Below are positions 50,822 to 59,777 of a stretch of DNA of 64,000 nt, one piece after another. The notes under the pieces were generated by a model that did no database searches, was not told the DNA's origin, and saw nothing but the letters and a program-made list of their open reading frames with translations. Position 1 is the first letter of the stretch; each line of letters begins with the position of its first letter. Location of the stretch: the NCBI RefSeq assembly GCF_900099695.1, contig NZ_FNCY01000008.1, positions 88,785 to 152,784 on the forward strand, written 5' to 3'. This DNA comes from Propionivibrio dicarboxylicus (GTDB lineage Bacteria > Pseudomonadota > Gammaproteobacteria > Burkholderiales > Rhodocyclaceae). A program made the translations under genes and the position numbers.

Positions 50822-51745
50822 ATGAACCCCTTACCGAAAAATGTCCGGGTCGGACGAAACGGGCGCATTGGCATACTCAAGAAGATCCCTCGAGATCTTT
50901 GGCAGCACCCCGCTTATGCCGGCAAATCGAAAATCGTTGAACGCTCGACGGGCAGCACCTCCACAGACGAGGGCATAAGAATTGCGGTCGATATGCTGGC
51001 GCGCCTGGAAGACGAGTTTTCTCGGGCCCGTGCCGAATTGAGTACAAGCCTCCCGAGCGCAGATATTTCCGAACCGCCGACAGCGCCTTCCCCGGCAGCG
51101 AGGAAGCGCAAGCCCGTTCAAAGCCGCGCCCATGTCGCCGAGGAGACGCGCCGCGACATTATTAACGTGGCGATGAAGGAGTTTGCCGAGAAAGGACTTT
51201 CCGGCGCGCGCGTCGACGAAATTGCCGCCAAGACACGAACTACCAAACCGACGATTTACTACCACTTCGGCAGCAAGGAAAAGTTGTACGCAGCCGTCAT
51301 GGAAGAGGCCTACGGCGAAGTTCGCAACAAGGAACAAGGGTTACACCTTGATGATCTGCCGCCGGTCGAAGCCCTGCAAAAACTCGTTGAGGTGACGTTC
51401 GACCATCACGCGGCCCACACCGAACACGTCCGCCTGGTCTGCGTGGAAAACATCGAGCGCGGGCGACACATCAGCGGTCGCTCCTCGTTGGTACAAAGAA
51501 ACGCCATCGCTATCGAAACCGTTCGCAAGCTACTGGCACGCGGCGAGCGTGCAGGCGTCTTCCGCGAAGGCATCAATCCGTGGCACTTTCACCTCCTGAT
51601 TACATCCTTTTGCTTTATACGCGTTTCGAACCGCTACACCTGGAATGCCGTATTCGAAATGGATCTTTGGCGCGAAGAAGATGTTCCTAAACAGCGCCAA
51701 ATGATCATTGAAGCGATATTGCGCTACGTTCGGCCTGGCCCATGA
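50822..51745 (+). CDS. TetR-family regulator with an integrase-like N-terminal arm
   Basis: 307 residues, about 100 longer than usual. Residues about 105-160 form the TetR helix-turn-helix (ARVDEIAAKTRTTKPTIYYH followed by FGSKEKLY), and the rest is a ligand-binding domain. Residues 1-72 (MNPLPKNVRVGRNGRIGILK, IPRDLW, RSTGSTSTDEGIRIAVDMLA) look like the arm-binding N-terminus of tyrosine recombinases (DUF6538-like). A Pro/Ala-rich linker with RKRKPVQSR joins them. It is probably the repressor of the divergent aldolase-TRAP operon. The ATG at 50822 matches the integrase-like start; a later start would leave an ordinary TetR protein, and no ribosome site is obvious for either. Confidence 0.82.
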   Translation: MNPLPKNVRVGRNGRIGILKKIPRDLWQHPAYAGKSKIVERSTGSTSTDEGIRIAVDMLARLEDEFSRARAELSTSLPSADISEPPTAPSPAARKRKPVQSRAHVAEETRRDIINVAMKEFAEKGLSGARVDEIAAKTRTTKPTIYYHFGSKEKLYAAVMEEAYGEVRNKEQGLHLDDLPPVEALQKLVEVTFDHHAAHTEHVRLVCVENIERGRHISGRSSLVQRNAIAIETVRKLLARGERAGVFREGINPWHFHLLITSFCFIRVSNRYTWNAVFEMDLWREEDVPKQRQMIIEAILRYVRPGP

Positions 51746-51885
51746 TGTCGGTGCATCCGGACTATCGATTAACACGCGCTACCTTGCTTGTGACCAGGCG
51801 GTGAGTAGCCCGGCGCCAACTTCTATTGTCCATAGCTAGACCGTCCTGATTATCTGTATATGCAAGCGGCAAGAACACGGAATTA

Positions 51886-52563
51886 TTATGATATTTCGGT
51901 GGCGGTCAGGATGTGCGCAAGAAGATAAGTTCCGGATTCCGGCTCTGTTGCCCCGTGGCTCGCAAACGTCTTGGAAGACAGAGATGTCTCGGCTAGAGAC
52001 GCAATAATGTTTTGATCATATCCAGTCACCATAAGAACCCAGTCTACGGCAGTGTCTTTGCCGCGAATTCGCTGCTCTTCAGTCATTTCGGTAGCAAGCT
52101 CTGATTGAAACAGATGTGCACCGATCACTCCACTCCTTTGCGTCAGGGGAGGCAGTAGTTCATTAACAAGCCAATCGCGTAAAGCCGACGCCATTTCCGG
52201 TCTTGGACGGAGCCTAAGCAAGGACACGTGTGCTCCCAGGCCGTCGCCTGCGCTATATGTAAGCGTGCAAAAGCCTCGCTTCATGCCGCGGTAGTGCCTC
52301 ATCATGCTTGAGGTCCATGCGCTTGGATTGTTAAGTCGATCAAGGTAGGGCTTTGACGCCAGAGTGTCCAACTGGTCAACTTCGTATAGGACGAAGTACC
52401 CGGGGCTTCCTTTTGTCGAAATCCAGCGAGAGCCTCGCAAGAATCCCGGAATCGACATTCTCTCCTGAAGATGCTCACGAGAATGCCATTCGTCATGTTC
52501 GGCTATCGCCGACTCATCAATGTCGAATGAAAGAATCAGTGCGGCTTTCCCAAGCAATCCCAT
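51886..52563 (-). CDS. Uncharacterised protein, two ferredoxin-like (dimeric alpha-beta barrel) domains
   Basis: 225 residues. The N-terminal half has HDEWHSREHLQERMSIPGFL, typical of dimeric alpha/beta-barrel proteins (EthD/DUF4286-like). The second half (DGLGAHVSLLRLRPRPEMAS) appears to be another copy of the fold. No signal peptide. A strong ribosome site (AGGAGAG) supports the start. It lies 30 bp after the sigma-54 activator on the same strand, so the two are likely co-transcribed. Related folds bind small aromatic or haem-like ligands; here the role is unknown. Confidence 0.65.
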   Translation of the reverse strand: MGLLGKAALILSFDIDESAIAEHDEWHSREHLQERMSIPGFLRGSRWISTKGSPGYFVLYEVDQLDTLASKPYLDRLNNPSAWTSSMMRHYRGMKRGFCTLTYSAGDGLGAHVSLLRLRPRPEMASALRDWLVNELLPPLTQRSGVIGAHLFQSELATEMTEEQRIRGKDTAVDWVLMVTGYDQNIIASLAETSLSSKTFASHGATEPESGTYLLAHILTATEIS

Positions 52564-52593
52564 GGAACTCTCCTCTCAGAGGTGCTGTGGCAT

Positions 52594-53943
52594 TTAATTG
52601 TTTTCCGATGTTGAGCATGAAGAGCTTTTCGCCAGTTTGCGAAAGAGCGTCCTTCGACTTAAGCGAAGGCGCTGAGCCAAGTCTTCTCGATTTCCTCGCA
52701 CCATGGACTCTGCCCAGGCAATATAACGTCGTTCGACATCTTCCAGTGGCGCGGGTTCGTCAACGATGAATGCGGTTGAAGAGGATGCAGCAAGCACTGT
52801 CGAGGGTGAGGGTTGCGCCATAGGTTCAAATTGCTTTTCTGTAATTGTCTTTCCATCTGCCAATATCGTTGCACGCTCAATGATGTTTCTTAGTTCACGT
52901 ATGTTTCCGGAATATTCGCGTTGCTGAAGAAACTGGATGGCCTGAGGCGTTAATGAAAAGTCCTGACCATCAGCGACCCGTTTCAGGAAGGCGGTTACCA
53001 ACATTGGAATGTCCGTTTTTCGTTCTGCCAAGTTTGGAACCTGTATTGGGAATGTGCTGATTCGGTAATACAGATCACGTCGAAAGGTTTCCTTTTCAAC
53101 CATCTGAGCCAGATTTCGATGCGTGGCGCAGACCAACCTGAATCCAGTCCTCAGAATATCGACGCCGCCAACGCGCCGATAGGTGCCGCTCTCGAGCAGA
53201 CGCAGAAGCTTGACTTGCAATGACAAAGGGATGTCGCCGACTTCGTCTAAAAACAGCGTGCCACCGTTTGCTGCCTCCACCAATCCCATTTTTCGATGCG
53301 ACGCCCCCGTAAATGCGCCTTTCTCATAGCCAAATAACTCACTTTCAAAAAGCGATTCTGTTAATCCGGAACAGTCGACCGGAACAAAGGGACCGTTTGG
53401 GTGGCTTCCCTTCTCATGCAGCATTTTCGCAACCAGTTCCTTGCCAGTTCCAGTCTCGCCTTGTAAAAGCACTGCCGCGCTTGTCGGGGCGACGCGTACG
53501 GCGAATGCCAGCATTTGCAAAAATTTCGGCGAACTTCCAACTAACCCCTCTGACTCAGCATGACCAGATGCCTGCTTAACGACGCGCATGGTTTCCACGA
53601 AAAAGACAATATCCCCGCAGTTGTCACGAATCGGGGTTGTCTCCACATCAACATGCTCTTCGCCCTTGGGCGTGTGATGGCAATGTAATACCCGCTGTGG
53701 GCGGCCACTCTCTTGGCTCATGCGCAGGGGACATGGTTCTCCTGTTTGGTCGCACGGGGCGTCGAATCGATGCGATACCTCGTAGCAGTGGAGTCCAGCC
53801 ACGGCCCGGTTTGGGGAAAATGCGGCCGAGTAGGCCTTGTTCGCGGCCACTATTCGATAATTCGCATCCATGATGATCCGAGGTTCTGGAAACGCATCAA
53901 GGAAAGAAACCAGCTCTGGAAGGGATTTTGAATGCGAGTTCAT
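52594..53943 (-). CDS. Sigma-54-dependent transcriptional activator with PAS domain
   Basis: 449 residues. The N-terminal PAS ([20 protein letters not shown]) carries Cys residues in [20 protein letters not shown], a pattern that can hold a metal or act as a redox switch. The AAA+ domain is complete: Walker A GETGTGKE, the sigma-54 contact loop [10 protein letters not shown], Walker [15 protein letters not shown]. The Fis-type HTH is at the end ([20 protein letters not shown]). It is divergent from a tiny membrane protein gene that has a sigma-54-like promoter, and palindromes between them are candidate binding sites. Confidence 0.9.
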   Translation of the reverse strand: MNSHSKSLPELVSFLDAFPEPRIIMDANYRIVAANKAYSAAFSPNRAVAGLHCYEVSHRFDAPCDQTGEPCPLRMSQESGRPQRVLHCHHTPKGEEHVDVETTPIRDNCGDIVFFVETMRVVKQASGHAESEGLVGSSPKFLQMLAFAVRVAPTSAAVLLQGETGTGKELVAKMLHEKGSHPNGPFVPVDCSGLTESLFESELFGYEKGAFTGASHRKMGLVEAANGGTLFLDEVGDIPLSLQVKLLRLLESGTYRRVGGVDILRTGFRLVCATHRNLAQMVEKETFRRDLYYRISTFPIQVPNLAERKTDIPMLVTAFLKRVADGQDFSLTPQAIQFLQQREYSGNIRELRNIIERATILADGKTITEKQFEPMAQPSPSTVLAASSSTAFIVDEPAPLEDVERRYIAWAESMVRGNREDLAQRLRLSRRTLFRKLAKSSSCSTSENN

Positions 53944-54003
53944 AACTAGCTAGCGCCATAAATGCCATTAGTGACACTAAATATAGCACTGTCCTTTCTA
54001 CGG

Positions 54004-54019
54004 GTGCCATATATGGCAC
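54004..54019. promoter_or_regulatory. Palindrome GTGCCATATATGGCAC, probable activator binding site
   Basis: Perfect 16-bp palindrome about 75-90 bp upstream of the sigma-54-like promoter at 54093, the normal distance for an enhancer site. A degenerate second copy (GTGACACTAAATATAGCAC) is at about 53971-53989. Confidence 0.7.
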
Positions 54020-54092
54020 TTTAAAATTTCACTGAAATATAAACTTCACTATAAATACAATGAATTACATATTTGTGCATGATCAGAAATTT

Positions 54093-54108
54093 TGGCATGG
54101 TTATTGAT
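54093..54108 (+). promoter_or_regulatory. Sigma-54-like -24/-12 promoter
   Basis: TGGCATGGTTATTGAT carries TGGCA and TTGAT with the standard spacing; the -12 element has GA in place of the usual GC. Transcription would start near 54120, about 30 bases before the small protein ATG at 54149. Confidence 0.6.
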
Positions 54109-54148
54109 TTGATATAGGCAGAGTTGCTTATATTTCAAGGAGACAACC

Positions 54149-54334
54149 ATGACAACAGAGATCTTTGCAAACAGCGCCTTAAGCGTTGCTCAAGTAATCA
54201 CAACCGTGCCAATCTTCGTTGCTGCTCTGGTTGGCGCGATCCCGGTCTTGCTGTTATGCGTCACTTGCCGCTGTTGTAAGAGCGCCTGCGCAACAACCGT
54301 TGGTTATATTCGTGACTTATGTGCCAAACATTAA
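54149..54334 (+). CDS. Small Cys-rich membrane peptide, 61 residues
   Basis: I do not recognise the family. Residues about 15-37 (QVITTVPIFVAALVGAIPVL) form one membrane helix. The C-terminal tail holds six Cys in 22 residues (CVTCRCCKSAC, then DLCAKH), so it may bind metal or form disulfides at the membrane surface. A strong ribosome site (AAGGAG), a sigma-54-like promoter and enhancer palindromes support its being real and tightly regulated. It is divergent from the sigma-54 activator and stands alone; the 270 bp after its stop hold no gene. Confidence 0.68.
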   Translation: MTTEIFANSALSVAQVITTVPIFVAALVGAIPVLLLCVTCRCCKSACATTVGYIRDLCAKH

Positions 54335-54604
54335 CGCAACAAGCGAGTGCCTTAGGACTGGACAGGTCAATTGGTCACGGCTGATCGCAATTTGAAAAGT
54401 TGATGCATCAATGTGTGTTACGACCAATAATGATTTATAGCCAACTTTCTCGAAAAGACGCGCGAAATTTCGGGACGGCAGAAATCGCCTTAGATAAGCA
54501 TCCACCGATTCAAATTGCTCTTGCCGCCGGTGTAATCGCGATGGTTCGGTAGTTTCTATAGTACAGTTGCTTGTATCTTTACTGATTTAAGTCCTACGCA
54601 CAGA

Positions 54605-54922
54605 TTAGCTGTGGCGATAGGTGTCCAGCGCCATTTTCAGCAGCGCGTTGAGGTCGGGGCTGGCAATCGCATAGTAGGTCCTGCGTCCCGACCGCCGCGC
54701 CGAGACGAGCTTGCCGTCGAGCAGCAGGCCAAGCTGTTGCGAGACGAGCGATTGTGACAGGCCCAGCGCATCGACGAGTTCGCCGACGCAGCGCTCTTCG
54801 TCTTCAAGCGCATAGAGGACGCGTAGCCGGTTGAGACTCGACAATCCGAAGAGCAGGGCGCGGCCGCGCGCGCTGAGTGCGCAGCCGCAGGCTCCGTTGT
54901 CGCGTTTGTCTGCGTTTGTCAT
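54605..54922 (-). CDS. ArsR-family transcriptional regulator
   Basis: 105 residues. The winged helix has LSSLNRLRVLYALEDEERCV, then LGLSQSLVSQQLGLL and the wing ARRSGRRTYYAIASP. Cys residues are at the N-terminus (NGACGCALS) and in ERCVGEL, which may sense thiols or metals. It is a paralogue of the ArsR protein at 46244. It is the last gene of the unit CoA-disulfide-reductase/rhodanese - cydP - cydA - cydB - cydX - arsR, so it probably regulates this operon. Confidence 0.85.
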   Translation of the reverse strand: MTNADKRDNGACGCALSARGRALLFGLSSLNRLRVLYALEDEERCVGELVDALGLSQSLVSQQLGLLLDGKLVSARRSGRRTYYAIASPDLNALLKMALDTYRHS

Positions 54923-54946
54923 GCAAGACGCGCCGATGCCGGCGCC

Positions 54947-55054
54947 TCAGTCGCCGGTCCGGTCACGCTGTTCCTGCGACTCCAGCCAGAGCGCGTTGAC
55001 GATGGCGAAGAGGACGGCGAAGCCGAGGCCAAGCATCCAGGTGAAATACCACAT
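54947..55054 (-). CDS. cydX: Cytochrome bd oxidase small subunit CydX
   Basis: 35 residues, MWYFTWMLGLGFAVLFAIVN followed by ALWLESQEQR. The Trp/Tyr-rich start and single helix match CydX, which stabilises the haems of the bd oxidase. It has GGGAGA before the ATG and lies 15 bp after cydB. Confidence 0.9.
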   Translation of the reverse strand: MWYFTWMLGLGFAVLFAIVNALWLESQEQRDRTGD

Positions 55055-55069
55055 GCGATAGTCTCCCGA

Positions 55070-56206
55070 TCAGTAGGTGGAATGGTCGTTGGCCTTGATG
55101 TACTCGACGGTGACCTTGCCGCGCATGACGCGGTAGGCCCAGCCGGTGTAGGCGACGATGATCGGCGTCATGATCAGCGCCACCCAGAACATCACGCCGA
55201 GGGTCCGTTGGCTCGAGACGCAGTCCCAGAGGGTCAGGCTGCTGCGCGGATCGGTGCTCGACGGCAGCACGAAGGGAAAGATGGCGATGCCGGCGGTGGC
55301 GATGATGCCAAGCTCGGCCAGGGCGCTGCAGACGAAGGCGATGACGCCGCGCGCCGCGCGGGCGAAGACGATGCCGAGCGCCCCGCCGACGAAGCCGAGC
55401 GCCGGGAAGGCGAACAGCGCCGGATGCGCGTGGAAATTGGCCATCCAGGCGCCGGCCTGGCGGACGACTTCCTTGTCGAGCGGGTTGAGCCCGGCGCCGG
55501 TGTCGATCGGCGAAGTGACGACATAGCCGGACATCGTGTTGGCCATGACGCCGCCCAGCGCGAATCCTAATAGCATGACGATGCCGGCGAGTGTCGAGGC
55601 GCGCTGCGCGCGGCGCTGGATGTCGCCCTCGGTGCGGACGATCAGGTAGTTGGCACCGTGGAAGACGAGCATCGACAGGCTGACGACGCCGGCGACCAGT
55701 GCGAAGGGGCTGAAGAGCTGCCAGAAGCTGCCCGAATAGACCGGCAGCATGGTCTCCTCGAAGTGGAAGGGAACGCCGAGGATGACATTGCCGAAGGCGA
55801 CACCGAAGACGAGCGCCGGTACGGCGCTACCGGTGAAGATGCCCCAGTCCCAGGCCTGGCGCCAGCGCTTGTCGGCGAGCTTGCTGCGATAGTCGAAGCC
55901 GACCGGGCGGAAGAACAGCGCCCACAATACCGCCAGCATGGCGATGTAGAAACCGGAGAAGACGGCGGCATAGACCAGCGGCCAGGCGGCGAAGAGGGCG
56001 CCGCCGGCGGTGACGAACCAGACCTGGTTGCCTTCCCAGTGCGGGCCGACCGAATTGAGCACGGCGCGGCGCTCGTCGTCGCTGCGGCCGGCGAAGGGCA
56101 ACAGCGTGCCGACGCCCATGTCGTGGCCGTCCATGACGGCGAAGCCGAAGAGGAGGACGCCGACGAGTGCCCACCAGACGAATTTCAGGGTCGTGTAATC
56201 AAGCAT
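55070..56206 (-). CDS. cydB: Cytochrome bd oxidase subunit II (CydB)
   Basis: 378 residues, about nine membrane helices. Family elements are [40 protein letters not shown] and the final [11 protein letters not shown]. It pairs with CydA to form the quinol:O2 oxidoreductase that works at low O2 and resists sulfide and NO. The start overlaps the cydA stop by eight bases. Confidence 0.93.
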   Translation of the reverse strand: MLDYTTLKFVWWALVGVLLFGFAVMDGHDMGVGTLLPFAGRSDDERRAVLNSVGPHWEGNQVWFVTAGGALFAAWPLVYAAVFSGFYIAMLAVLWALFFRPVGFDYRSKLADKRWRQAWDWGIFTGSAVPALVFGVAFGNVILGVPFHFEETMLPVYSGSFWQLFSPFALVAGVVSLSMLVFHGANYLIVRTEGDIQRRAQRASTLAGIVMLLGFALGGVMANTMSGYVVTSPIDTGAGLNPLDKEVVRQAGAWMANFHAHPALFAFPALGFVGGALGIVFARAARGVIAFVCSALAELGIIATAGIAIFPFVLPSSTDPRSSLTLWDCVSSQRTLGVMFWVALIMTPIIVAYTGWAYRVMRGKVTVEYIKANDHSTY

Positions 56207-57773
56207 GGCGAGCCTCCGTGTCCTGTCCGGCGGTTTCGAAATGGTAGCGTCCGGTGCCGAGGCTGGACGGACCCAGGCGGGCGTACTTGAACATCAGGTA
56301 CAGTTCGGCGACGAGCAGCAGCGAGTAGAAGATCAGGAAGCCCGAGAGCGAGAAGATCAGGTTGCCGGGGCTGAGCGCCGAGGTCGACAGGTGCGTCGGC
56401 AGCACGCCGTGGATCGTCCAGGGCTGGCGGCCGTATTCGGCGACAAACCAGCCGAGTTCGCAGGCGATCCAGGGCAGCGGGATCGACCATAGCGCCCACT
56501 TCAGCAGCCAGGGCGTCGAGAGCTGGTTGCGTGCGGCGTAGTAGAAGGCGGTGGCGAAGAGCGCCAGGAAGCCGATCGACAGGCCGACCATCAGCCGGAA
56601 CGACCAGAACAGCGAAGGTACGTGCGGGATCGCGTCGTCGATGGCGCGCGCCTTCATCTCGGGTGTCGCCTGGCTGACGTCGGCGACATATTTCTTGAGC
56701 AGCAGGCCGTAGCCGAGGTCGGCCTTGACGGCGTTGAAGTCGGCCAGCCGCTGCGCGTTCTTCGGGTCCTTGCGCAACCGTTCGAGCGCCTTGACGGCGA
56801 CGATGCCGGTGTCGATGCGGCGGGCGATGCGCGCTTCGAGTTCGTCAATGCCGGGGATGACCTTGTCGGTCGTGCGCGTGCCGATCAGTCCCATGACATA
56901 CGGAACATGGATGGCCATCTTGGTGGTGCGCGTCTTTTCGTCGGGGAAGCCGAACAGCGTCAGGCCCGCCGGCGCCGGTTCGGTCGTCCACATCGCTTCC
57001 ATCGCCGCCAGCTTGGTTTCCTGCGTTTCGGCGGCGGTGTAGCCCGATTCGTCGCCAAGGACAATCACCGACAGCGCCGAGGCGAGGCCGAAGGAAGCGG
57101 CGATGCGGAAGGAGCGGTGGGCGAATTCGCTGTCGCGGTTCTTGAGCAGGTACCAGGCGCTGATGCCGAGCACGAAGACCGAAGCAGTGACGTAGCCGGC
57201 GCTCAGCGTATGCACGAACTTAGACTGCGCGACCGGGTTGAAAACGATGTCGGCGAAGTTGGTCATTTCCATGCGCATCGTCACCGGGTTGAAGTCGGCG
57301 CCGACCGGGTTCTGCATCCAGGCGTTGGCGATCAGGATCAGGAGTGCCGAGAGGTTCGAACCGATCGCGACGAGGTAAGTGACGCACAGGTGGCTGAGAC
57401 GCGAGAGCCGTTCCCAGCCGAAGAAGAACAGGCCGACCATCGTCGATTCGAGGAAGAAGGCGAGCAGTCCCTCGATCGCCAGCGGCGCCCCGAAGATGTC
57501 GCCGACATAATGCGAGTAGAAGGCCCAGTTGGTGCCGAACTGGAATTCCATGGTCAGCCCGGTGGTGACGCCGAGCGCGAAGTTGATGCCGAACAGCTTG
57601 CCCCAGAACTTCGTCATGTCGCGGTAGATCGTCTTGCCGGTCAGCACATAGACCGATTCCATGATCGCCAGCAGGAAGGAAAGGCCGAGCGTCAGCGGAA
57701 CGAAGAGGAAATGATAGAACGCTGTCGCCGCGAACTGCAGGCGCGACAGGTCGACCAGGGAGTCGCTAATCAT
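56199..57773 (-). CDS. cydA: Cytochrome bd oxidase subunit I (CydA)
   Basis: 524 residues. It carries the three haems. The haem-ligand His lies in [20 protein letters not shown], with [20 protein letters not shown] and a Q-loop containing the characteristic [19 protein letters not shown] segment. The C-terminus includes [20 protein letters not shown]. The start overlaps cydP by eight bases. High-affinity oxidase for microaerobic respiration. Confidence 0.94.
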   Translation of the reverse strand: MISDSLVDLSRLQFAATAFYHFLFVPLTLGLSFLLAIMESVYVLTGKTIYRDMTKFWGKLFGINFALGVTTGLTMEFQFGTNWAFYSHYVGDIFGAPLAIEGLLAFFLESTMVGLFFFGWERLSRLSHLCVTYLVAIGSNLSALLILIANAWMQNPVGADFNPVTMRMEMTNFADIVFNPVAQSKFVHTLSAGYVTASVFVLGISAWYLLKNRDSEFAHRSFRIAASFGLASALSVIVLGDESGYTAAETQETKLAAMEAMWTTEPAPAGLTLFGFPDEKTRTTKMAIHVPYVMGLIGTRTTDKVIPGIDELEARIARRIDTGIVAVKALERLRKDPKNAQRLADFNAVKADLGYGLLLKKYVADVSQATPEMKARAIDDAIPHVPSLFWSFRLMVGLSIGFLALFATAFYYAARNQLSTPWLLKWALWSIPLPWIACELGWFVAEYGRQPWTIHGVLPTHLSTSALSPGNLIFSLSGFLIFYSLLLVAELYLMFKYARLGPSSLGTGRYHFETAGQDTEARHA

Positions 57774-58014
57774 GATCTGTCCTTGAGGAGTCGGAAATCG
57801 GTTTGCTGGCGTCGGACGCCTGGAAGACGCCGTCGAGCCGGTCGGCCAGTTCGCGCTGGCTGACCGGCGTGCCGAAGAAAATGAGCTTGATGGCGACGAT
57901 CAGCACCAGCTTGACGAGCAGGACCAGCGCGATTTCGCGCGCATAGGTCCGGCGCGGCGCCGCCGCGTCCGGCGGACGGGCGTCGCGGGCGGGGCTGTCG
58001 CAGCCGGGGCGCAT
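57766..58014 (-). CDS. cydP: Cytochrome oxidase small subunit CydP-like
   Basis: 82 residues with one helix (IALVLLVKLVLIVAIKLIFF), then GTPVSQRELADRLDG, a pattern seen in CydP proteins that precede cydA in betaproteobacteria. It lies 11 bp after the CoA-disulfide-reductase gene and overlaps cydA by eight bases. Confidence 0.78.
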   Translation of the reverse strand: MRPGCDSPARDARPPDAAAPRRTYAREIALVLLVKLVLIVAIKLIFFGTPVSQRELADRLDGVFQASDASKPISDSSRTDHD

Positions 58015-58025
58015 GATCTGCCGGG

Positions 58026-59690
58026 TCAGGCGGTCGGCAGCTTGGCCGGCGTTCTCGGATCGACGTTCGCCTTGAGTCCGCCGCTGTAGCTGCTGACCTC
58101 GAAACCGTTCTGGGCGAGTACGCGCGCGGCGAAATAGCTCATCTTGCCGAAGGCGCAGAGTGTCACCACCGGCCGGTTTTTGTCGAGCTTGCCGAGGTTG
58201 GCGCGCAGCGTCGCGAACGGGATGTTGAGCACCGTGGCCGGCGCCGGATAGGCCTCGGCCAGCGGTTTGCCGCGCACGTCGACGATCTGCACCGCCGGGT
58301 CGGTCGGCAGGGTTTCGGTATGCTTGACGAGTCCGTCGCGGCGGTTGCAGGCGGCGAAGCCGGCCAGGTTGATGATGTCCTTGGCGGACCCGAACGGCGG
58401 CGCGTAAGCGAGTTCGAGGTGGCAGAGGTCCTCGATCGTCATCTCGGCGGCGATCGCCGTCGACAGCACGTCGAGGCGCTTGTCGATGCCTTCGAAGCCG
58501 GTCGCCTGCGCACCGAGGAGGCGGCCGGTGCGGGCGTCCCAGACGATCTTGAGCGTCATCGGCTTGGCGCCCGGATAGTAGGAGGCGTGGTGGCTGTCGT
58601 TGACGGTGACCGAGGCGAACGGGTACTGGAGGGCGCGCAGCCGCTTTTCGCTCCAGCCGGTGATGCCGGCGACGACGTCGAAGGCGCGGACGATGCCGGT
58701 GCCGATCGAGCCGGGGTAGGGTCGGGCCTTGTCGCCGAGGAAAATGTGGTCGGCGGCGACGCGGCCCTGGCGGTTGGCTGGGCCGCCCATCGGCACGGTC
58801 GTGCGGCCGGGGACGACGCGGTCCTGCGTTTCGACGACGTCACCCGCAGCGTAGATGTTGGGGTCGGAGGTCCGCTGGAAGGCGTCGACGACGATGTGGC
58901 CGCGCGCGCCGAGTTCCAGCCCGGCCCGCTTGGCGAGGTCCGAGTCCGGCTTGACGCCGATCGAGAGGATGACGAGATCGGCGTCGAGCACGGCGCCGGA
59001 GTTGAGTTCGCAGCCGACGTGGCTGTCGCCCGGCCGGAAGGCGCGGATGCCGTCGCCGAGGAAGACTTCGACGCCGTTGCGGCGCAGTTCGCTGTCGAGC
59101 AGCGCGGCCATCGGCGCGTCGAGCGGCGGAATGACCTGCGGCATCAGTTCGACGAGCTGGACCTTCATGCCGCGCCGCTGCAGCTGCTCAGCCATCTCGA
59201 GACCGATGAAGCCGGCGCCGATGATGACGGCGCGCATGCCGGTGTTGGCTGCGGCGATGATGCGGTCCATGTCCTGCAGGTTGCGCAGGGTGAAGATGCG
59301 TGGGTCGTCGATGCCCGGCAGCGGCGGACGCACTGGCGAGGCGCCGGGCGAGAGCATGAGCTTGTCATAGCGCAGCCATTCCGTCCTCCCGCTAACCAGG
59401 TCTTTCACTTGCAGTTTTTTCCCGGCGTGGTCTATGTCAATTGCTTCGCACTGTGTAAACACATTCAGATTCAGCTGGTCTTTGAGTGAAGACGATGTTT
59501 GGACAGCAAGTACATCGCGAGCCGGAATCTCTCCGCCGATGTGGTAGGGCAGGCCGCAGTTGGCGAAGGAAACGTCGGGGCCGCGCTCGATCAGCGTGAT
59601 TTCGGCGCTTTCGTCGAGACGGCGTGCCCGTGCGGCAAATGATGCTCCTGCGGCAACGCCGCCAACGACCAACAGCTTTAATGCTCCCAT
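58026..59690 (-). CDS. CoA-disulfide reductase/rhodanese fusion (FAD-dependent)
   Basis: 554 residues. N-terminal flavoprotein with FAD loop VVGGVAAGASFAARARRL, the redox Cys in SFANCGLPYHIGGE (active CoA-disulfide-reductase type), NAD loop VIIGAGFIGLEMAEQL, and FAD-binding IYAAGDVVETQD. Residues about 455-550 form a rhodanese domain (VQIVDVRGKPLAEAYPA) with the Cys in TLCAFGKMSYFAARVL. These fusions (CoADR-RHD) reduce CoA persulfides or polysulfides. It heads the cydPABX-arsR operon, linking sulfane sulfur removal with a sulfide-resistant oxidase. The palindrome at 59739 lies in its promoter region. Confidence 0.88.
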   Translation of the reverse strand: MGALKLLVVGGVAAGASFAARARRLDESAEITLIERGPDVSFANCGLPYHIGGEIPARDVLAVQTSSSLKDQLNLNVFTQCEAIDIDHAGKKLQVKDLVSGRTEWLRYDKLMLSPGASPVRPPLPGIDDPRIFTLRNLQDMDRIIAAANTGMRAVIIGAGFIGLEMAEQLQRRGMKVQLVELMPQVIPPLDAPMAALLDSELRRNGVEVFLGDGIRAFRPGDSHVGCELNSGAVLDADLVILSIGVKPDSDLAKRAGLELGARGHIVVDAFQRTSDPNIYAAGDVVETQDRVVPGRTTVPMGGPANRQGRVAADHIFLGDKARPYPGSIGTGIVRAFDVVAGITGWSEKRLRALQYPFASVTVNDSHHASYYPGAKPMTLKIVWDARTGRLLGAQATGFEGIDKRLDVLSTAIAAEMTIEDLCHLELAYAPPFGSAKDIINLAGFAACNRRDGLVKHTETLPTDPAVQIVDVRGKPLAEAYPAPATVLNIPFATLRANLGKLDKNRPVVTLCAFGKMSYFAARVLAQNGFEVSSYSGGLKANVDPRTPAKLPTA

Positions 59691-59738
59691 AACAATTCCT
59701 TTATAAAATGGCCGGTTGATGCAGATGGACTAATATAG

Positions 59739-59750
59739 TGGCAAATGCCA
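59739..59750. promoter_or_regulatory. Palindrome TGGCAAATGCCA upstream of the CoA-disulfide reductase operon
   Basis: TGGCA and TGCCA arms flank AA. On the minus strand it is followed by a TATATT -10-like box, as at the arsR site (46646), so the palindrome would lie in the promoter. Confidence 0.6.
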
Positions 59751-59777
59751 AAAACAGCAAAGACAGTTCGCAGCGAT

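Noticed and set aside
54317-54505. Minus-strand frame overlapping the end of the Cys-rich membrane peptide gene
   Set aside because: No ribosome site, no motif and conflict with the better supported + strand gene.
56622-57863. 413-codon + strand frame opposite cydA
   Set aside because: Antisense shadow of cydA, Arg/Asp/Glu-rich and without known domains.
58320-59489. 389-codon + strand frame opposite the CoA-disulfide reductase gene
   Set aside because: Antisense shadow caused by strong codon bias; the opposite strand has complete FAD, NAD and rhodanese motifs.
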